DNA from: Brevibacillus laterosporus
GTDB lineage: Bacteria; Bacillota; Bacilli; Brevibacillales; Brevibacillaceae
Direction of reading: 5' to 3'
Length of the DNA: 64,000 nt
NCBI GenBank assembly: GCA_007833815.1
Contig: CP033464.1
Location: 4,644,001 to 4,708,000 of the forward strand
This document shows positions 8,007 to 16,189 of the stretch, piece by piece (the stretch's first letter is position 1; each line of letters starts with the position of its first letter). The position numbers and the translations under genes are program-made. Below the pieces are notes generated by a model. That model was not told the DNA's origin, did no database searches, and saw only the letters and a program-made list of their open reading frames with translations.

Positions 8007-8670
8007 TAATCTTGTCCCTCCTATTTAACCACCGAAGTAAAAGAAATAGAGGGGCCAAAATAGGCAGTATCAACACCCATATGTCGCCTTTAAAAATAAA
8101 AATCCAATATGTATCAAAAGAAATAGTAATAATCCCTAAAACCAATCCACAAATGATCCTTATCTTTAAGGCATCCAGTTTTCCTTTTTGATATAAGTCA
8201 TGGGGTGGTTGCATAATGAAAGAGAATCCAAAATTAAACATACCAATGAGCCAACCTATCAACAAGACAGTCACATCGGTGATAAGTTGAATCAAGAAGG
8301 TTCCCCACTCTACAAGACTCTTACCATCACTTAGTGTCACCCAACCAAAAGATAAGAGAACAGGGTATATGACAAATTGTATTCCTAGGTAACTTAGATA
8401 CCCAATAGCTGTAATTAAAGCTGATTCATAAAGTCTTATCTTAAACAGGAGTCTAAAAAACACTACAATCAAAAAAAATTGTGCTCCAACATCAATCTGA
8501 TCCACTTCTAATAACACCCTATTTACAAATGATGTTATGGATAGTGCTGTAGCCATAATTGTGAAATCTCTCAAATACATACTGACTGGCAATCTAAATG
8601 CTTTAAACGTTAAAAATAAAATGGAGAATGAATCAATAAATCCAAACAATACATACAAAAAGCTTTTCAT
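7999..8670 (-). CDS. Seven-TM sensor-like membrane protein of the agr-type operon
   Basis: 223 residues with about seven hydrophobic segments (roughly 3-24, 36-54, 59-78, 84-106, 122-148, 170-193, 197-216) and a positive C-terminal end (RWLNRRDK). Size and topology recall the membrane sensor half of AgrC, but there is no DHp or ATPase domain anywhere in the operon. It is the first gene, with GGGGAT upstream of its ATG at 8670, and overlaps agrB. It could bind the peptide and hold or release the LytTR protein. That function is inferred from context only. It could also be an exporter or immunity-type protein. Confidence 0.7.
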   Translation of the reverse strand: MKSFLYVLFGFIDSFSILFLTFKAFRLPVSMYLRDFTIMATALSITSFVNRVLLEVDQIDVGAQFFLIVVFFRLLFKIRLYESALITAIGYLSYLGIQFVIYPVLLSFGWVTLSDGKSLVEWGTFLIQLITDVTVLLIGWLIGMFNFGFSFIMQPPHDLYQKGKLDALKIRIICGLVLGIITISFDTYWIFIFKGDIWVLILPILAPLFLLLRWLNRRDKIID

Positions 8671-8818
8671 AATATATCCCCTATTTAGCCAAGATCAAAA
8701 CGATGTAGGTGCTCTGTATTCACGACCATACAATAGACTATCCCTTAAAGAGTGTAGCTCGCTCATAACTTCTTGGTGAAAAATGATCTCCTCGCCTAAT
8801 CAGCTCAAGAGAGGTTTT

Positions 8819-8917
8819 TTATTTTAGATAAGTAATAATCAAGGCTAAAAAGAACATGCCAAACATGAACATCAGAGACAACGTCTGATATACCTCTATG
8901 TACCTTTATGTACTCAC
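8819..8917 (-). pseudogene. Degenerate holin-like toxin (type I TA) remnant
   Basis: A minus-strand frame reads VYQTLSLMFMFGMFFLALI and ends TYLK-stop. It closely resembles the 25-35 residue putative holin-like toxins (TxpA/Hol_Tox type), which usually begin M-S-x-Y/F-E-x-L-x-L-M. A perfect GGAGGTGAGT site and GTG lie at 8915-8921, but this start reads GTG AGT ACA TAA. A 10-nt near-repeat (GTACATAAAG, GTACATAGAG, then a decayed copy) appears inserted and brings the stop into frame. The hydrophobic part could still initiate at an internal TTG or ATG. No other gene was found in 8671-9053, which also holds the agr operon promoter region. Confidence 0.42.
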
Positions 8918-9053
8918 CTCCTTCCCTATTGGGTAAAAGAGAGTGTGCTGATCATATCTTAAGAAGCCGCTTCTATTTTACCTCGCTATTATAGCATGGA
9001 TTATTTTCGTATTCTATACTTTCATAAAATCTCGACGCGAAGCATGTAAACCC

Positions 9054-9449
9054 TTGCTATATCAAGAATTTACTAGCAATATCATACAAAAAATAACACA
9101 AAAAAGGAGACAGGTACTGCTCCAAAATGTGAACGATAAAACCTTGTCTTCTCTTCCTTATTACTCTTGGCAAACACAAGAAATTGATGCCCATCGTGCG
9201 GGTGAGAAACTGATTGCTCGAACACAGAAGCTAAACACAGATTCCATTGGTTTTGGCGAGCATTATCGCAGTATGGTCCGTAATAGTAACTGGACTCGCG
9301 AAAAATGGAGACAGCTTTATCCAAAAGCCGAATTTACAATCATTGCCCTTAACACGCTGTCTCGTACAGGGATTATTGATTATCAGGAAGCATTGAAAAA
9401 CGCCACAGCTTTTATAAGCCATGGCGTTTTTTTATGCTTCGCTGAATGA
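9054..9449 (+). pseudogene. GerAC-type germinant receptor C subunit, C-terminal remnant
   Basis: Only the final about 110 residues of a Ger(x)C lipoprotein are present. The segment from SIGFGEHYRS through WRQLYPKAEF to SRTGII matches the C-terminal domain motif IFGFGExxYRK...W...FPE..V.V...IRRTGLI. Intact GerAC proteins are about 350-400 residues with a lipoprotein signal. There is no signal, no N-terminal domain and no GerAA or GerAB nearby. A GTG at 9129 is a possible start, but its site is poorly spaced. The frame ends inside a transcription terminator. Best read as a decayed germination gene. Confidence 0.65.
9399..9433 (+). terminator. Terminator inside the end of the GerAC remnant
   Basis: AACGCCA pairs with TGGCGTT around a 16-nt loop, followed by a run of seven T. 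It overlaps the last codons of the gerAC remnant. Confidence 0.75.
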
Positions 9450-9512
9450 TTTTGTTATGAAAAGCTTACTAACTTTGCAAAAACTGGTCTTTTCCGTGTA
9501 GCTTATTTCTCT

Positions 9513-10154
9513 TTATTTACCAAACGTTTTAGCGATTTCAGTAGCACGTTCTTTCGCTTTCGCTTTGATATTCTCTGCTTCAGTAGGAAGTGCGTTCATA
9601 CCTTCTACTGCCAATGTTTCATATTCAGTGATACCGATGAAGTTCATTGTTGCTTTTAAATATTTATCACCGAATTCGAAGTCAGCAGCAGGACCTTCTG
9701 AGTACATACCACCACGGGCTTGGATGTGAAGAACTTGTTTGCCATCTAGTAAACCAGCTGGGCCAGCTTCTGTATATTTAAATGTTTTGCCAGCAATCAA
9801 TAGGTTGTCAACATATGCTTTTACAACTGGAGGGAAGCTTAGGTTCCACATTGGTGTTACGAATACATAACGATCTGCTTGTAAGAACTGCTCCAATACT
9901 TCTCCCATGCGGCCAACTTTAGCTTGAGCTTCTGGAGACAAGTCACCAAATGCAGTACCTTGACGCAATTGGTTCCATGCGTCCAACACTGTACCATCAA
10001 TCATTGGAATATCTTCTTTAAATAGATCAACACGGACTACCTCATCTTGCGGGTTTTCTTGACGATAGGCCTCCAAGAAAGATTCTCCCACACTTAGCCC
10101 AAAAGATTCCTCTACAGATTTCGGATTTGCTGTAATATACAATACTGTTGCCAT
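9513..10154 (-). CDS. azoR: FMN-dependent NADH:azoreductase / quinone reductase
   Basis: 213 residues of the flavodoxin-like AzoR family, which reduces azo compounds and quinones with NADH. Seen are the N-terminal [16 protein letters not shown] phosphate-binding region, the [11 protein letters not shown] motif over the flavin and the IQARGGMYS loop. ATG 10154 is chosen because an alternative ATG at 10166 abuts the AGAAGGG site, which then lies 12 nt from 10154. It is a single gene, divergent from the TetR-SMR cluster. The usual partner in B. subtilis is the YodB/MhqR thiol- or quinone-sensing system, and no such regulator is adjacent. Confidence 0.95.
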   Translation of the reverse strand: MATVLYITANPKSVEESFGLSVGESFLEAYRQENPQDEVVRVDLFKEDIPMIDGTVLDAWNQLRQGTAFGDLSPEAQAKVGRMGEVLEQFLQADRYVFVTPMWNLSFPPVVKAYVDNLLIAGKTFKYTEAGPAGLLDGKQVLHIQARGGMYSEGPAADFEFGDKYLKATMNFIGITEYETLAVEGMNALPTEAENIKAKAKERATEIAKTFGK

Positions 10155-10250
10155 GTTTGTAATCATCCCTTCTGATGTATGTAGCTTATTATTTGCCTAG
10201 TTAGACCTGTTGCATGCAATACATTAATATATATTTACTTACCTTATATT

Positions 10251-10282
10251 AGTATGGTACTTTTTAATAGAGATTTTGTCAA
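10251..10282 (-). promoter_or_regulatory. Promoter of azoR
   Basis: On the minus strand TTGACA (10277-10282) is 17 nt from TACCAT (10254-10259). The -10 lies inside the small palindrome AGTA-CCA-TACT (10251-10261), a plausible regulator site, though no known factor is assigned. Confidence 0.6.
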
Positions 10283-10353
10283 CACTTTTATTTAGAAAGT
10301 ATCATTCCTCCTCTTCTGATCTTGCTGATGCCCTACTTTGGAGAATTTTACAT

Positions 10354-10401
10354 TTGACAAGAGTAAAGTCATGTGAGATGCTTTGCCTAACGAACGTTAG
10401 G
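10354..10401 (+). promoter_or_regulatory. Promoter and operator of the TetR-SMR operon
   Basis: TTGACA at 10354-10359 is followed after 17 nt by a weak -10 (GATGCT). Directly downstream is the inverted repeat CCTAAC-GAAC-GTTAGG (10386-10401), which ends 3 nt before the AGGAGG site of the TetR gene. The position fits an autoregulatory TetR operator at the transcription start. Confidence 0.65.
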
Positions 10402-10415
10402 TAGGAGGTTGCGAT

Positions 10416-11003
10416 ATGACTGCAAACAAAATTAAAGAAGCTGCATTGCAGTGTTTTGCTCTACATGGCTATGAAGGAACATCGCTTGCTCAAATTGCAG
10501 ATGAGGTAGGGATAAAAAAACCTTCCATTTATGCCCACTTCAAGGCAAAAGAAGACCTTTTCTTACATTTGATACATGATGTGTTTGCAAAAGAGACAGC
10601 CTATATTCAGCATTTCTTTCTTGTCAATCAAGATCAACACCTATCTGTCCTGTTACCCCACATGCTAAACAATTACAAAGCAAATTTTGATCAAGACGGC
10701 ACCTTTACCTTTTGGCTACGGATGGCTTTCTTTCCCCCATCTAGCATGGTGGAACCCGTTAGTGAAGTGACCAATCAGTTTTTCGATGAACTGGAGACTA
10801 TGCTAGTCCCCTTGTTTGAGCGTGCAAACCAATTGGGAGAAATACAGGTTGATGAGCCACAAGATGCCGCGATTGCGTTTCTTTGTTTGATGGATGGTCT
10901 GTTTGCAGAGTTATTGTTTGGTGGATCAGAACGATATGAAAAACGTTGGTCTGCTTCATGGAAAATTTTCGCTAAAGGGATTGAGCTTCACTTACACAAG
11001 TAA
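10416..11003 (+). CDS. TetR/AcrR family regulator of the SMR efflux genes
   Basis: 195 residues. The N-terminal HTH (residues 1-47) reads IKEAALQCFALHGYEGTSLAQIADEVGIKKPSIYAHF, a canonical TetR DNA-binding domain. The C-terminal half is a helical ligand-binding domain of YvdT type. It is first in an operon with two SMR subunits, matching the yvdT-yvdS-yvdR arrangement of Bacillus. It likely represses the operon through the palindrome at 10386-10401 until a cationic drug or toxic metabolite binds. Confidence 0.9.
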   Translation: MTANKIKEAALQCFALHGYEGTSLAQIADEVGIKKPSIYAHFKAKEDLFLHLIHDVFAKETAYIQHFFLVNQDQHLSVLLPHMLNNYKANFDQDGTFTFWLRMAFFPPSSMVEPVSEVTNQFFDELETMLVPLFERANQLGEIQVDEPQDAAIAFLCLMDGLFAELLFGGSERYEKRWSASWKIFAKGIELHLHK

Positions 11004-11024
11004 AAGGTTTGGAGGAAACATATT

Positions 11025-11381
11025 ATGAACCGGAACTGGACATACGTACTAATCGGCGGATTATTAGAAATTATTTGGATCGCGGGGATTAAATACTCCT
11101 CTCATTGGTATGAATGGGCTGGAACGTTGATTATTATTACCCTTAGTTTTGACGTTCTTATCCGCGCAACCAAAAATTTACCAATCGGGACCGTCTATGC
11201 CGTCTTTACAGGAATCGGCACTACAGGTACCGTTTTGACAGAGATGTTGTTGTTTGGTGAACCTTTCCACCTTGCTAAATTAGGCTTTGTTGCCTTATTA
11301 CTAGCTGGTGTCATTGGACTAAAATTAATTACATCCGATGATTCTGGAACCAAAGAAACAAAAATGAAAGGAGCGAGCTAA
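11025..11381 (+). CDS. SMR family efflux subunit (YvdS-like)
   Basis: 118 residues with four TM helices. The conserved Glu in TM1 (GGLLEIIWIAGIKYS) is the proton/substrate site, and the GTVYAVFTGIGTTGTVL motif marks TM3. The C-terminal KETKMKGAS tail is polar and extends beyond a minimal SMR. It is followed 2 nt later by a second, shorter SMR gene, so the pair probably makes an asymmetric heterodimer such as YkkCD or EbrAB. Substrates may be quaternary cations or guanidinium-like compounds. No guanidine riboswitch was seen upstream. Confidence 0.93.
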   Translation: MNRNWTYVLIGGLLEIIWIAGIKYSSHWYEWAGTLIIITLSFDVLIRATKNLPIGTVYAVFTGIGTTGTVLTEMLLFGEPFHLAKLGFVALLLAGVIGLKLITSDDSGTKETKMKGAS

Positions 11382-11383
11382 TC

Positions 11384-11698
11384 ATGGGTTGGGCTTTCTT
11401 AATTTTTGCAGGTTTTTTTGAAATAATTGGTGTGCTGGGATTAAAAAAAGTCTCGATGAAACACAGCTTGTCTTCCTATCTCATTTTGATTGGTGGATTC
11501 GGTCTTAGTTTCACCTTTTTGACCTTATCCATGAAAAGTATTTCAATGGGTACAGCTTACGCGATCTGGACTGGTATCGGTACAGTTGGGAGCGCGTTAC
11601 TGGGAATGCTGGTTTACAAAGAGCCTAAAGAATGGCGACGAGTTCTTTTTATTCTGATGATCGTATCCGCTGCAATTGGTTTGAAAATGATTTCATAA
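11384..11698 (+). CDS. SMR family efflux subunit (YvdR-like)
   Basis: 104 residues, four TM helices. TM1 carries the essential Glu (IFAGFFEIIGVLGLK) and TM3 the MGTAYAIWTGIGTVGSALLG motif. It is partner to the preceding SMR gene with a 2-nt gap and presumably translationally coupled. Paired SMR subunits insert in opposite orientations and work as a proton-coupled exporter of small cations. Confidence 0.93.
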   Translation: MGWAFLIFAGFFEIIGVLGLKKVSMKHSLSSYLILIGGFGLSFTFLTLSMKSISMGTAYAIWTGIGTVGSALLGMLVYKEPKEWRRVLFILMIVSAAIGLKMIS

Positions 11699-11731
11699 CA
11701 ATACATGTACAAATCTTCATTGAAATGATTC

Positions 11732-11801
11732 AAAAAAGCACAGAAGGTTGATATTGCGAGAATGACCAACATTCCGCTTTGACAACCCCCTGTGCTTTTT
11801 T
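11732..11801. terminator. Nested bidirectional terminator
   Basis: AAAAAAGCACAG pairs with CTGTGCTTTTTT at the outside, then GGTTG with CAACC, then GCG-GAATG with CATTC-CGC in the centre. The 70-nt structure serves both the SMR operon (+) and the GH4 gene (-), which converge here. Confidence 0.8.
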
Positions 11802-11843
11802 GTAAACAAACTACTAGCTAGTTTCTAGATTATTGGTTCAAAC

Positions 11844-13199
11844 TTATGCTTTACCAGCTTCTGCTGTCTCTTTCGCTGTTTCTTCTTTAAAAAACTGCGG
11901 TAGATAAGGCTTATGCGCTTCCAGCATTTCGTCTAAAATAGTTTTGGCGATGCTATCAGATGGAATTAGTGGATTAATGCTCATCGCTAGCAACGCCTTA
12001 TGGTAATCACCCGTCACTGCTGCCTCAATAGATACTCGTTCAAAGGATTTAATTTGTTGAACCAATCCGTTTACGGCAATAGGTAGCTCGCCGACTGAGA
12101 TTGGCACAGGTCCTTCTTTCGTAATTACGCAGTTCACTTCTACAGCTGAATCAGGTGAAATGCCTGCAATCGCTCCGTTGTTCCGAACGTTAACTGGCTG
12201 AATATCACGCACATCGTTATAAATAGAGTATATTAAGTTACATGCCGCGTCACTGTAGTAAGCGCCGCCCCGTTTCTCCAGTTGCGGTGGCTTGATGGCC
12301 AACTCTGGATCTTTATACAGTTCAAACAATTCCGCTTCCACTTGTTGAACCACTTCGGCTCTGGTTCCTTCTTTTTTTGCCGCTTCTAATTCATACTCAA
12401 GCATTGGTCCTGTCTGATAGTAATAACGATGATACGGGCAAGGCAATAAACCAAGTGCACGAATGAACTCTTTTTCCCAGCCCATATCTACAATATTTTT
12501 CACGGATGGTCCATTTTCTTCGTCACTTGTCAGCTTTTCGATTACTTGATCCGTAACTTTCTTGCCATCCACATAGACATTTGTCCCGAAGACCATGTGA
12601 TTTAATCCTGCAAAATCAATGTGCACACGGCTACCATCTACATCTAGCATTTTAGCAACAGCCATTTTCATGCCAACAGGTACATTGCAAAGACCGACTA
12701 CTTTTTTAATATTGCTGTGGCGTAGAACCGCCTCTGTCACCATTCCAGCCGGATTCGTGAAATTAATGAGCCACGCATCCGGGCAAAGCTCTTCCATATC
12801 CTTGCTAATGCCTAAAATAACTGGGATTGTACGCAACGCTTTAAATAAACCACCAGCACCGTTTGTCTCCTGACCAATGCAACCGTGTTTTAATGGTATA
12901 CTTTCATCCAATCCACGTGCCTTTAGCAGACCTACACGTAATTGAGTCGTAACAAAATCTGCCCCAGGCAACGCTTCTCTACGATCCAATGACAAATGAA
13001 TTTGCATCGGAACGCCAGCCTTCTCCACCATGCGTTTTGCTAAATTTCCTACGATTTCTAACTTTTCTTTTCCTTCAGGAATATCGACTAGCCAGAGTTC
13101 ACGCACAGGTAATTCCTCATAACGCTTAATGAAGCCTTCAACCAACTCTGGTGTATAGCTGGAGCCACCGCCAATGGTAACAATTTTAATTCCGCTCAA
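11844..13199 (-). CDS. licH: 6-phospho-beta-glucosidase, glycoside hydrolase family 4
   Basis: 451 residues. GH4 enzymes use NAD+ and a divalent metal to cleave phosphorylated disaccharides. Seen are the NAD motif [11 protein letters not shown] near the N-terminus, the family signature CNVP (about residue 171) whose Cys helps bind the metal, and NHMVFG with the other ligand His. It splits cellobiose-6-phosphate or diacetylchitobiose-6-phosphate brought in by the adjacent PTS. The start is a TTG at 13199 with AAGGGGG upstream, overlapping the IIA gene by 14 nt. It is the last gene of the PTS operon, ending at a bidirectional terminator. Confidence 0.93.
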   Translation of the reverse strand: MSGIKIVTIGGGSSYTPELVEGFIKRYEELPVRELWLVDIPEGKEKLEIVGNLAKRMVEKAGVPMQIHLSLDRREALPGADFVTTQLRVGLLKARGLDESIPLKHGCIGQETNGAGGLFKALRTIPVILGISKDMEELCPDAWLINFTNPAGMVTEAVLRHSNIKKVVGLCNVPVGMKMAVAKMLDVDGSRVHIDFAGLNHMVFGTNVYVDGKKVTDQVIEKLTSDEENGPSVKNIVDMGWEKEFIRALGLLPCPYHRYYYQTGPMLEYELEAAKKEGTRAEVVQQVEAELFELYKDPELAIKPPQLEKRGGAYYSDAACNLIYSIYNDVRDIQPVNVRNNGAIAGISPDSAVEVNCVITKEGPVPISVGELPIAVNGLVQQIKSFERVSIEAAVTGDYHKALLAMSINPLIPSDSIAKTILDEMLEAHKPYLPQFFKEETAKETAEAGKA

Positions 13200-13521
13200 C
13201 TGTATGTCCCCCTTCGATGTTCATTTTTGCATAAAGATCAATGAATTCATTTGCTAGGTCTTTAACCGTGATCGCATTCATCAAATGGTCTTGCGCATGG
13301 ATCATTAATAACGTTAATTCAGTTTTACGTCCACCAGCCTCTTCCTGAATTAAAGAAGTCTGTATATGATGAGCCTCGCGTAGCTCTGCGGTGGCCTCGT
13401 CCATTAATTTGCGTGCTTCCTCTATCTCTCCTCGCTTTGCTGCCGCAATTGCCTCCATCGCAAAGCTCTTTGCGTTGCCACCATGTAATATAATGTGAAA
13501 AGCTACATCTGTAATTTCCAT
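13186..13521 (-). CDS. licA: PTS lactose/cellobiose-type EIIA
   Basis: 111 residues of the Lac-family IIA, a three-helix trimer that takes phosphate from HPr. The active His lies in the [12 protein letters not shown] motif. TAGGAGG is 8 nt before the ATG. Partner components IIB (15700-16002) and IIC (14335-15684) are in the same operon. The chbG gene sits between IIC and IIA, which suggests chitobiose as one substrate. Confidence 0.94.
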   Translation of the reverse strand: MEITDVAFHIILHGGNAKSFAMEAIAAAKRGEIEEARKLMDEATAELREAHHIQTSLIQEEAGGRKTELTLLMIHAQDHLMNAITVKDLANEFIDLYAKMNIEGGHTVERN

Positions 13522-13551
13522 ATGGTTAGCCTCCTATCCCATGACCCACTG

Positions 13552-14295
13552 TCAGCCAAGTTGTTCAAATGTAATCAATTTTATATCTCGGGAATTCAGC
13601 CGCTCTTTAACGTGCGGGTCAGTCAGAATCACCAATTCGTTCATACGTTGAAGTGCATAGCTACTTCCTTGGTAAAGAGGTTGGTCGATATAAGCGGGAT
13701 GTGTCATGATTTCTAGCGACTCCACTCCAACATGTTTGTCCAGGATTTTTTCCAAAGACTCAAGGGAAAGATCATCTCCATAGAAATTATGATCAAAAGC
13801 TACAGTGCTCCGTACGCCTGCTTGTAGCATGTTCGCTTCATCATGTGTGTGGAAGAGACGAAGCGGTAAATGATACCGCTCCGCCAATTTCAGCACAATA
13901 GGCAATACCTTTTCATGCCCATGTACATGGTGATGGCTATCGATATGGGTTGGTTTCTTCCCGTATGAGAGGAATGCTTCCAACTGACGTGTAAACTCTT
14001 TCTCAACATCTTCTGTATTCATTTTGTCAAATACATCCCGTAACGAGTGAAAGCGACTTGATTCATCTACCAAAGAAGGTACATCGTCACTGATTGGTTT
14101 CCCACAAGTCAGAACCAAGTGAATTCCTACTCCTAGCGCTGGATGTTGTTCTGCCAGTTGGAAGGCATGCGCCACCTCAGGCATATTCATCATCATAGTA
14201 GTTGAAGTAACAACCCCACGTTCATGAGAAGTAATAATTCCATAGTTGACTCCTCTTGAGTAACCAAAATCGTCTGCATTTATGATCAGTTTCGT
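13552..14295 (-). CDS. chbG: Chitooligosaccharide deacetylase ChbG/YdjC family, non-canonical start
   Basis: ChbG removes an acetyl group from phosphorylated or free chitobiose. The catalytic NADDFG motif, the GIHLVLT loop and HIDSHHHVH metal ligands are all present only if translation begins before the first ATG (14196). In frame between the IIC stop and NADDFG there is no ATG, GTG or TTG. The best start is ACG at 14295, read as ACG AAA CTG ATC, with AAAGGGG 8 nt upstream. This gives 247 residues, the normal family length. Starting at 14196 would delete the catalytic Asp pair. Either an ACG start is used or an ATG was lost by one transition. Confidence 0.8.
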   Translation of the reverse strand, partial: TKLIINADDFGYSRGVNYGIITSHERGVVTSTTMMMNMPEVAHAFQLAEQHPALGVGIHLVLTCGKPISDDVPSLVDESSRFHSLRDVFDKMNTEDVEKEFTRQLEAFLSYGKKPTHIDSHHHVHGHEKVLPIVLKLAERYHLPLRLFHTHDEANMLQAGVRSTVAFDHNFYGDDLSLESLEKILDKHVGVESLEIMTHPAYIDQPLYQGSSYALQRMNELVILTDPHVKERLNSRDIKLITFEQLG

Positions 14296-14334
14296 AACGA
14301 TTACCCCTTTCTGTACCTGCTCAACACGTCCTTC

Positions 14335-15684
14335 TTATGCTTGTAATGTGTTAGCAGCTTGATTTTTTGTTGCCTCTTGCTCTTCTCTGTATTTTTGACG
14401 ATCCCACAGACGGAAGAATGGATAGTAAATCGTAAATGCCAATATAAAGTTAATTAATTGGAGATACAATCCAGACATTTTAGCACCAGTCGCTAGATAA
14501 CCGCTGATTAACAATGGCGTAGTCCAAGGTACGGATATACCACTTGGTCTCGCTACAAGTCCCGTGGACATTGCAAAATAAGAGACGCACAATAAAACAA
14601 CTGGAGTTATTACGAACGGTATAATTAAAAGAGGGTTCATTACGATCGGCATCCCGAAGATCACCGGCTCGTTTATGTTAAATAACCCTGGAGCAAGAGA
14701 AAGCCTACCTAAACTCTTCATCTGTTGACTCTTCGCCATAAAGGCCATTGCAACAACCATGGCGAGCGTTGTACCTGATCCACCGATATAAAGCCAGAGA
14801 TCAAAGAATTGACTTGTAATAACATTTGGTAATTCTGCATTTGGGTTGCTCATATATACAGCTCGGTTCGCATCCATCAGAGTTAACCAAATTGGACTCA
14901 TTACACTACCAACCAAATTAGCTCCATGTAGACCGCAAGCCCATAAAAGGTGAATAAGAATAACGGCAATTAAAGCACCTGCAAAGCTAGAACCTAATGC
15001 TTGTAATGGAACACCCAACAGGGTTTTAACAATATTGTGTACGCTTTCAAAAGTGGTCACTTCCATAATTAATCGAATAATCCAGCACGTTCCCAGCACT
15101 ATAAAAGCTGGAATAAGAGCAACGAAAGATTTCGCAACCGCTGGTGGCACACCTGGAGGCATTTTTACAACAATATCCTTTTGAATAACAATACGGAAAA
15201 TTTCAGTTGAAATAAGAGCTATAATCATGGCAACAAACAAACCTTGGCTACCCATTAATGTTACAGGGATGACACCACTAACCTGTAAGGCTGTTTCTGT
15301 ACCAGGCGGTGTAAACATCGTATTGTATGGCGTTACCAATAAGAAGGAGGCAACAGATATGGCGGCCGCAGATAAAGGGTCGACCTTATACTTTTCTGCT
15401 AACCGATACGCTACACCAAAACTAGCAATGAGTGCCATAATATCAAAAGTAGCTCCTACCGGGTAAAGCAGCTTAGTACGCCATAATTCACCAAAAATTC
15501 CCTTCATAAAATCATCATAGCCTTCAATTGGAATAAAACCAATAACTAAGCATAAGGACCCGACAATTAGCAGGGGAGTTGTTAATACGATACCGTCACG
15601 AATAGCTTGTAAATGCTTCTGCCCGGCGACTTTACCCGCAATGGGCATCAGAGCTCTCTCGAAAAATTGAACGAGTCTGTCCAT
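14335..15684 (-). CDS. licC: PTS cellobiose/chitobiose-type EIIC permease
   Basis: 449 residues with about ten membrane segments. The FNINEPVIFGMPIVMNP motif binds sugar in Lac/Cel-type IIC proteins. It transports and, with IIB, phosphorylates beta-glucosides such as cellobiose or N,N'-diacetylchitobiose. ATG 15684 is preferred, because AGGAG lies 8 nt upstream and overlaps the alternative GTG at 15693. It follows IIB by 15 nt, and chbG comes next. Confidence 0.94.
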   Translation of the reverse strand: MDRLVQFFERALMPIAGKVAGQKHLQAIRDGIVLTTPLLIVGSLCLVIGFIPIEGYDDFMKGIFGELWRTKLLYPVGATFDIMALIASFGVAYRLAEKYKVDPLSAAAISVASFLLVTPYNTMFTPPGTETALQVSGVIPVTLMGSQGLFVAMIIALISTEIFRIVIQKDIVVKMPPGVPPAVAKSFVALIPAFIVLGTCWIIRLIMEVTTFESVHNIVKTLLGVPLQALGSSFAGALIAVILIHLLWACGLHGANLVGSVMSPIWLTLMDANRAVYMSNPNAELPNVITSQFFDLWLYIGGSGTTLAMVVAMAFMAKSQQMKSLGRLSLAPGLFNINEPVIFGMPIVMNPLLIIPFVITPVVLLCVSYFAMSTGLVARPSGISVPWTTPLLISGYLATGAKMSGLYLQLINFILAFTIYYPFFRLWDRQKYREEQEATKNQAANTLQA

Positions 15685-15699
15685 CGATATCACTCCTAT

Positions 15700-16002
15700 C
15701 TATTTCTTCATGTTTAGTGCTGATTCGAGAACCTTTTGACCATTTACCATACCGTAGTCTACAGGGTTAATCACATCAACTGGGATATTTCTCGCATCGC
15801 CTTCTTTTTTTAATTCTGCTAATTTATAGCGGATTTGTGGACCAAGTAGCACGACTTCTGCTTTATCCCAGTTATCACGCATGTCATCTGCAGATATAGC
15901 CCAAATGGTTGCCTCTATTCCCAAATCCTTTGCTGCCTGCTCCATTCGAGTTACAAGTAGGCTAGTTGACATTCCTGCTGAACAACATAGTACGATATTC
16001 AT
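15700..16002 (-). CDS. licB: PTS lactose/cellobiose-type EIIB
   Basis: 100 residues. The phospho-acceptor Cys lies in the N-terminal [11 protein letters not shown]-loop. Start ATG 16002 has GGGGG 9 nt upstream. An in-frame extension to 16026 has no site. It is the first gene of the operon, placed behind a sigma-54 promoter and a cre site. Confidence 0.95.
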   Translation of the reverse strand: MNIVLCCSAGMSTSLLVTRMEQAAKDLGIEATIWAISADDMRDNWDKAEVVLLGPQIRYKLAELKKEGDARNIPVDVINPVDYGMVNGQKVLESALNMKK

Positions 16003-16024
16003 CTTTATATGCCCCCTTCTAGTC

Positions 16025-16040
16025 ATGTAAGTGTTTACAT
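16025..16040. promoter_or_regulatory. Putative CcpA cre site
   Basis: ATGTAAGTGTTTACAT fits the cre consensus WTGNAANCGNWNNCAW with one mismatch. It lies between the sigma-54 promoter and the IIB start, around +1, where CcpA would block transcription when glucose is present. Confidence 0.65.
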
Positions 16041-16050
16041 TTTCTTAATT

Positions 16051-16068
16051 ATGCAAGTGCTATGCCAA
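16051..16068 (-). promoter_or_regulatory. Sigma-54 (-24/-12) promoter of the PTS operon
   Basis: The minus strand reads TTGGCATAGCACTTGCAT: GG at -24 and GC at -12 are separated by the obligatory 12-nt step, matching TGGCAC-N5-TTGCW. It lies about 49 nt upstream of the IIB start. The adjacent LevR-type activator supplies the AAA+ ATPase this promoter needs. Confidence 0.85.
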
Positions 16069-16136
16069 AACACTAATGATTATACATGTAGGCAGGTATC
16101 TCTTTGTTTTTGCATAGTGTATTGCTCATCCACAGA

Positions 16137-16170
16137 AAAACGAAACACTAATGTGGTAGTGTTTCGTTTT
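16137..16170 (-). terminator. Terminator of the levR-type gene
   Basis: A 14-bp perfect stem (AAAACGAAACACTA with TAGTGTTTCGTTTT), a 6-nt loop and flanking T run on the minus strand, just past the activator's stop. Confidence 0.82.
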
Positions 16171-16189
16171 AAGAACAAGTAGTGTTTGA

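Noticed and set aside
10180..10415. Guanidine riboswitch controlling the SMR genes
   Set aside because: No ykkC-type core was seen; the TetR operator explains regulation.
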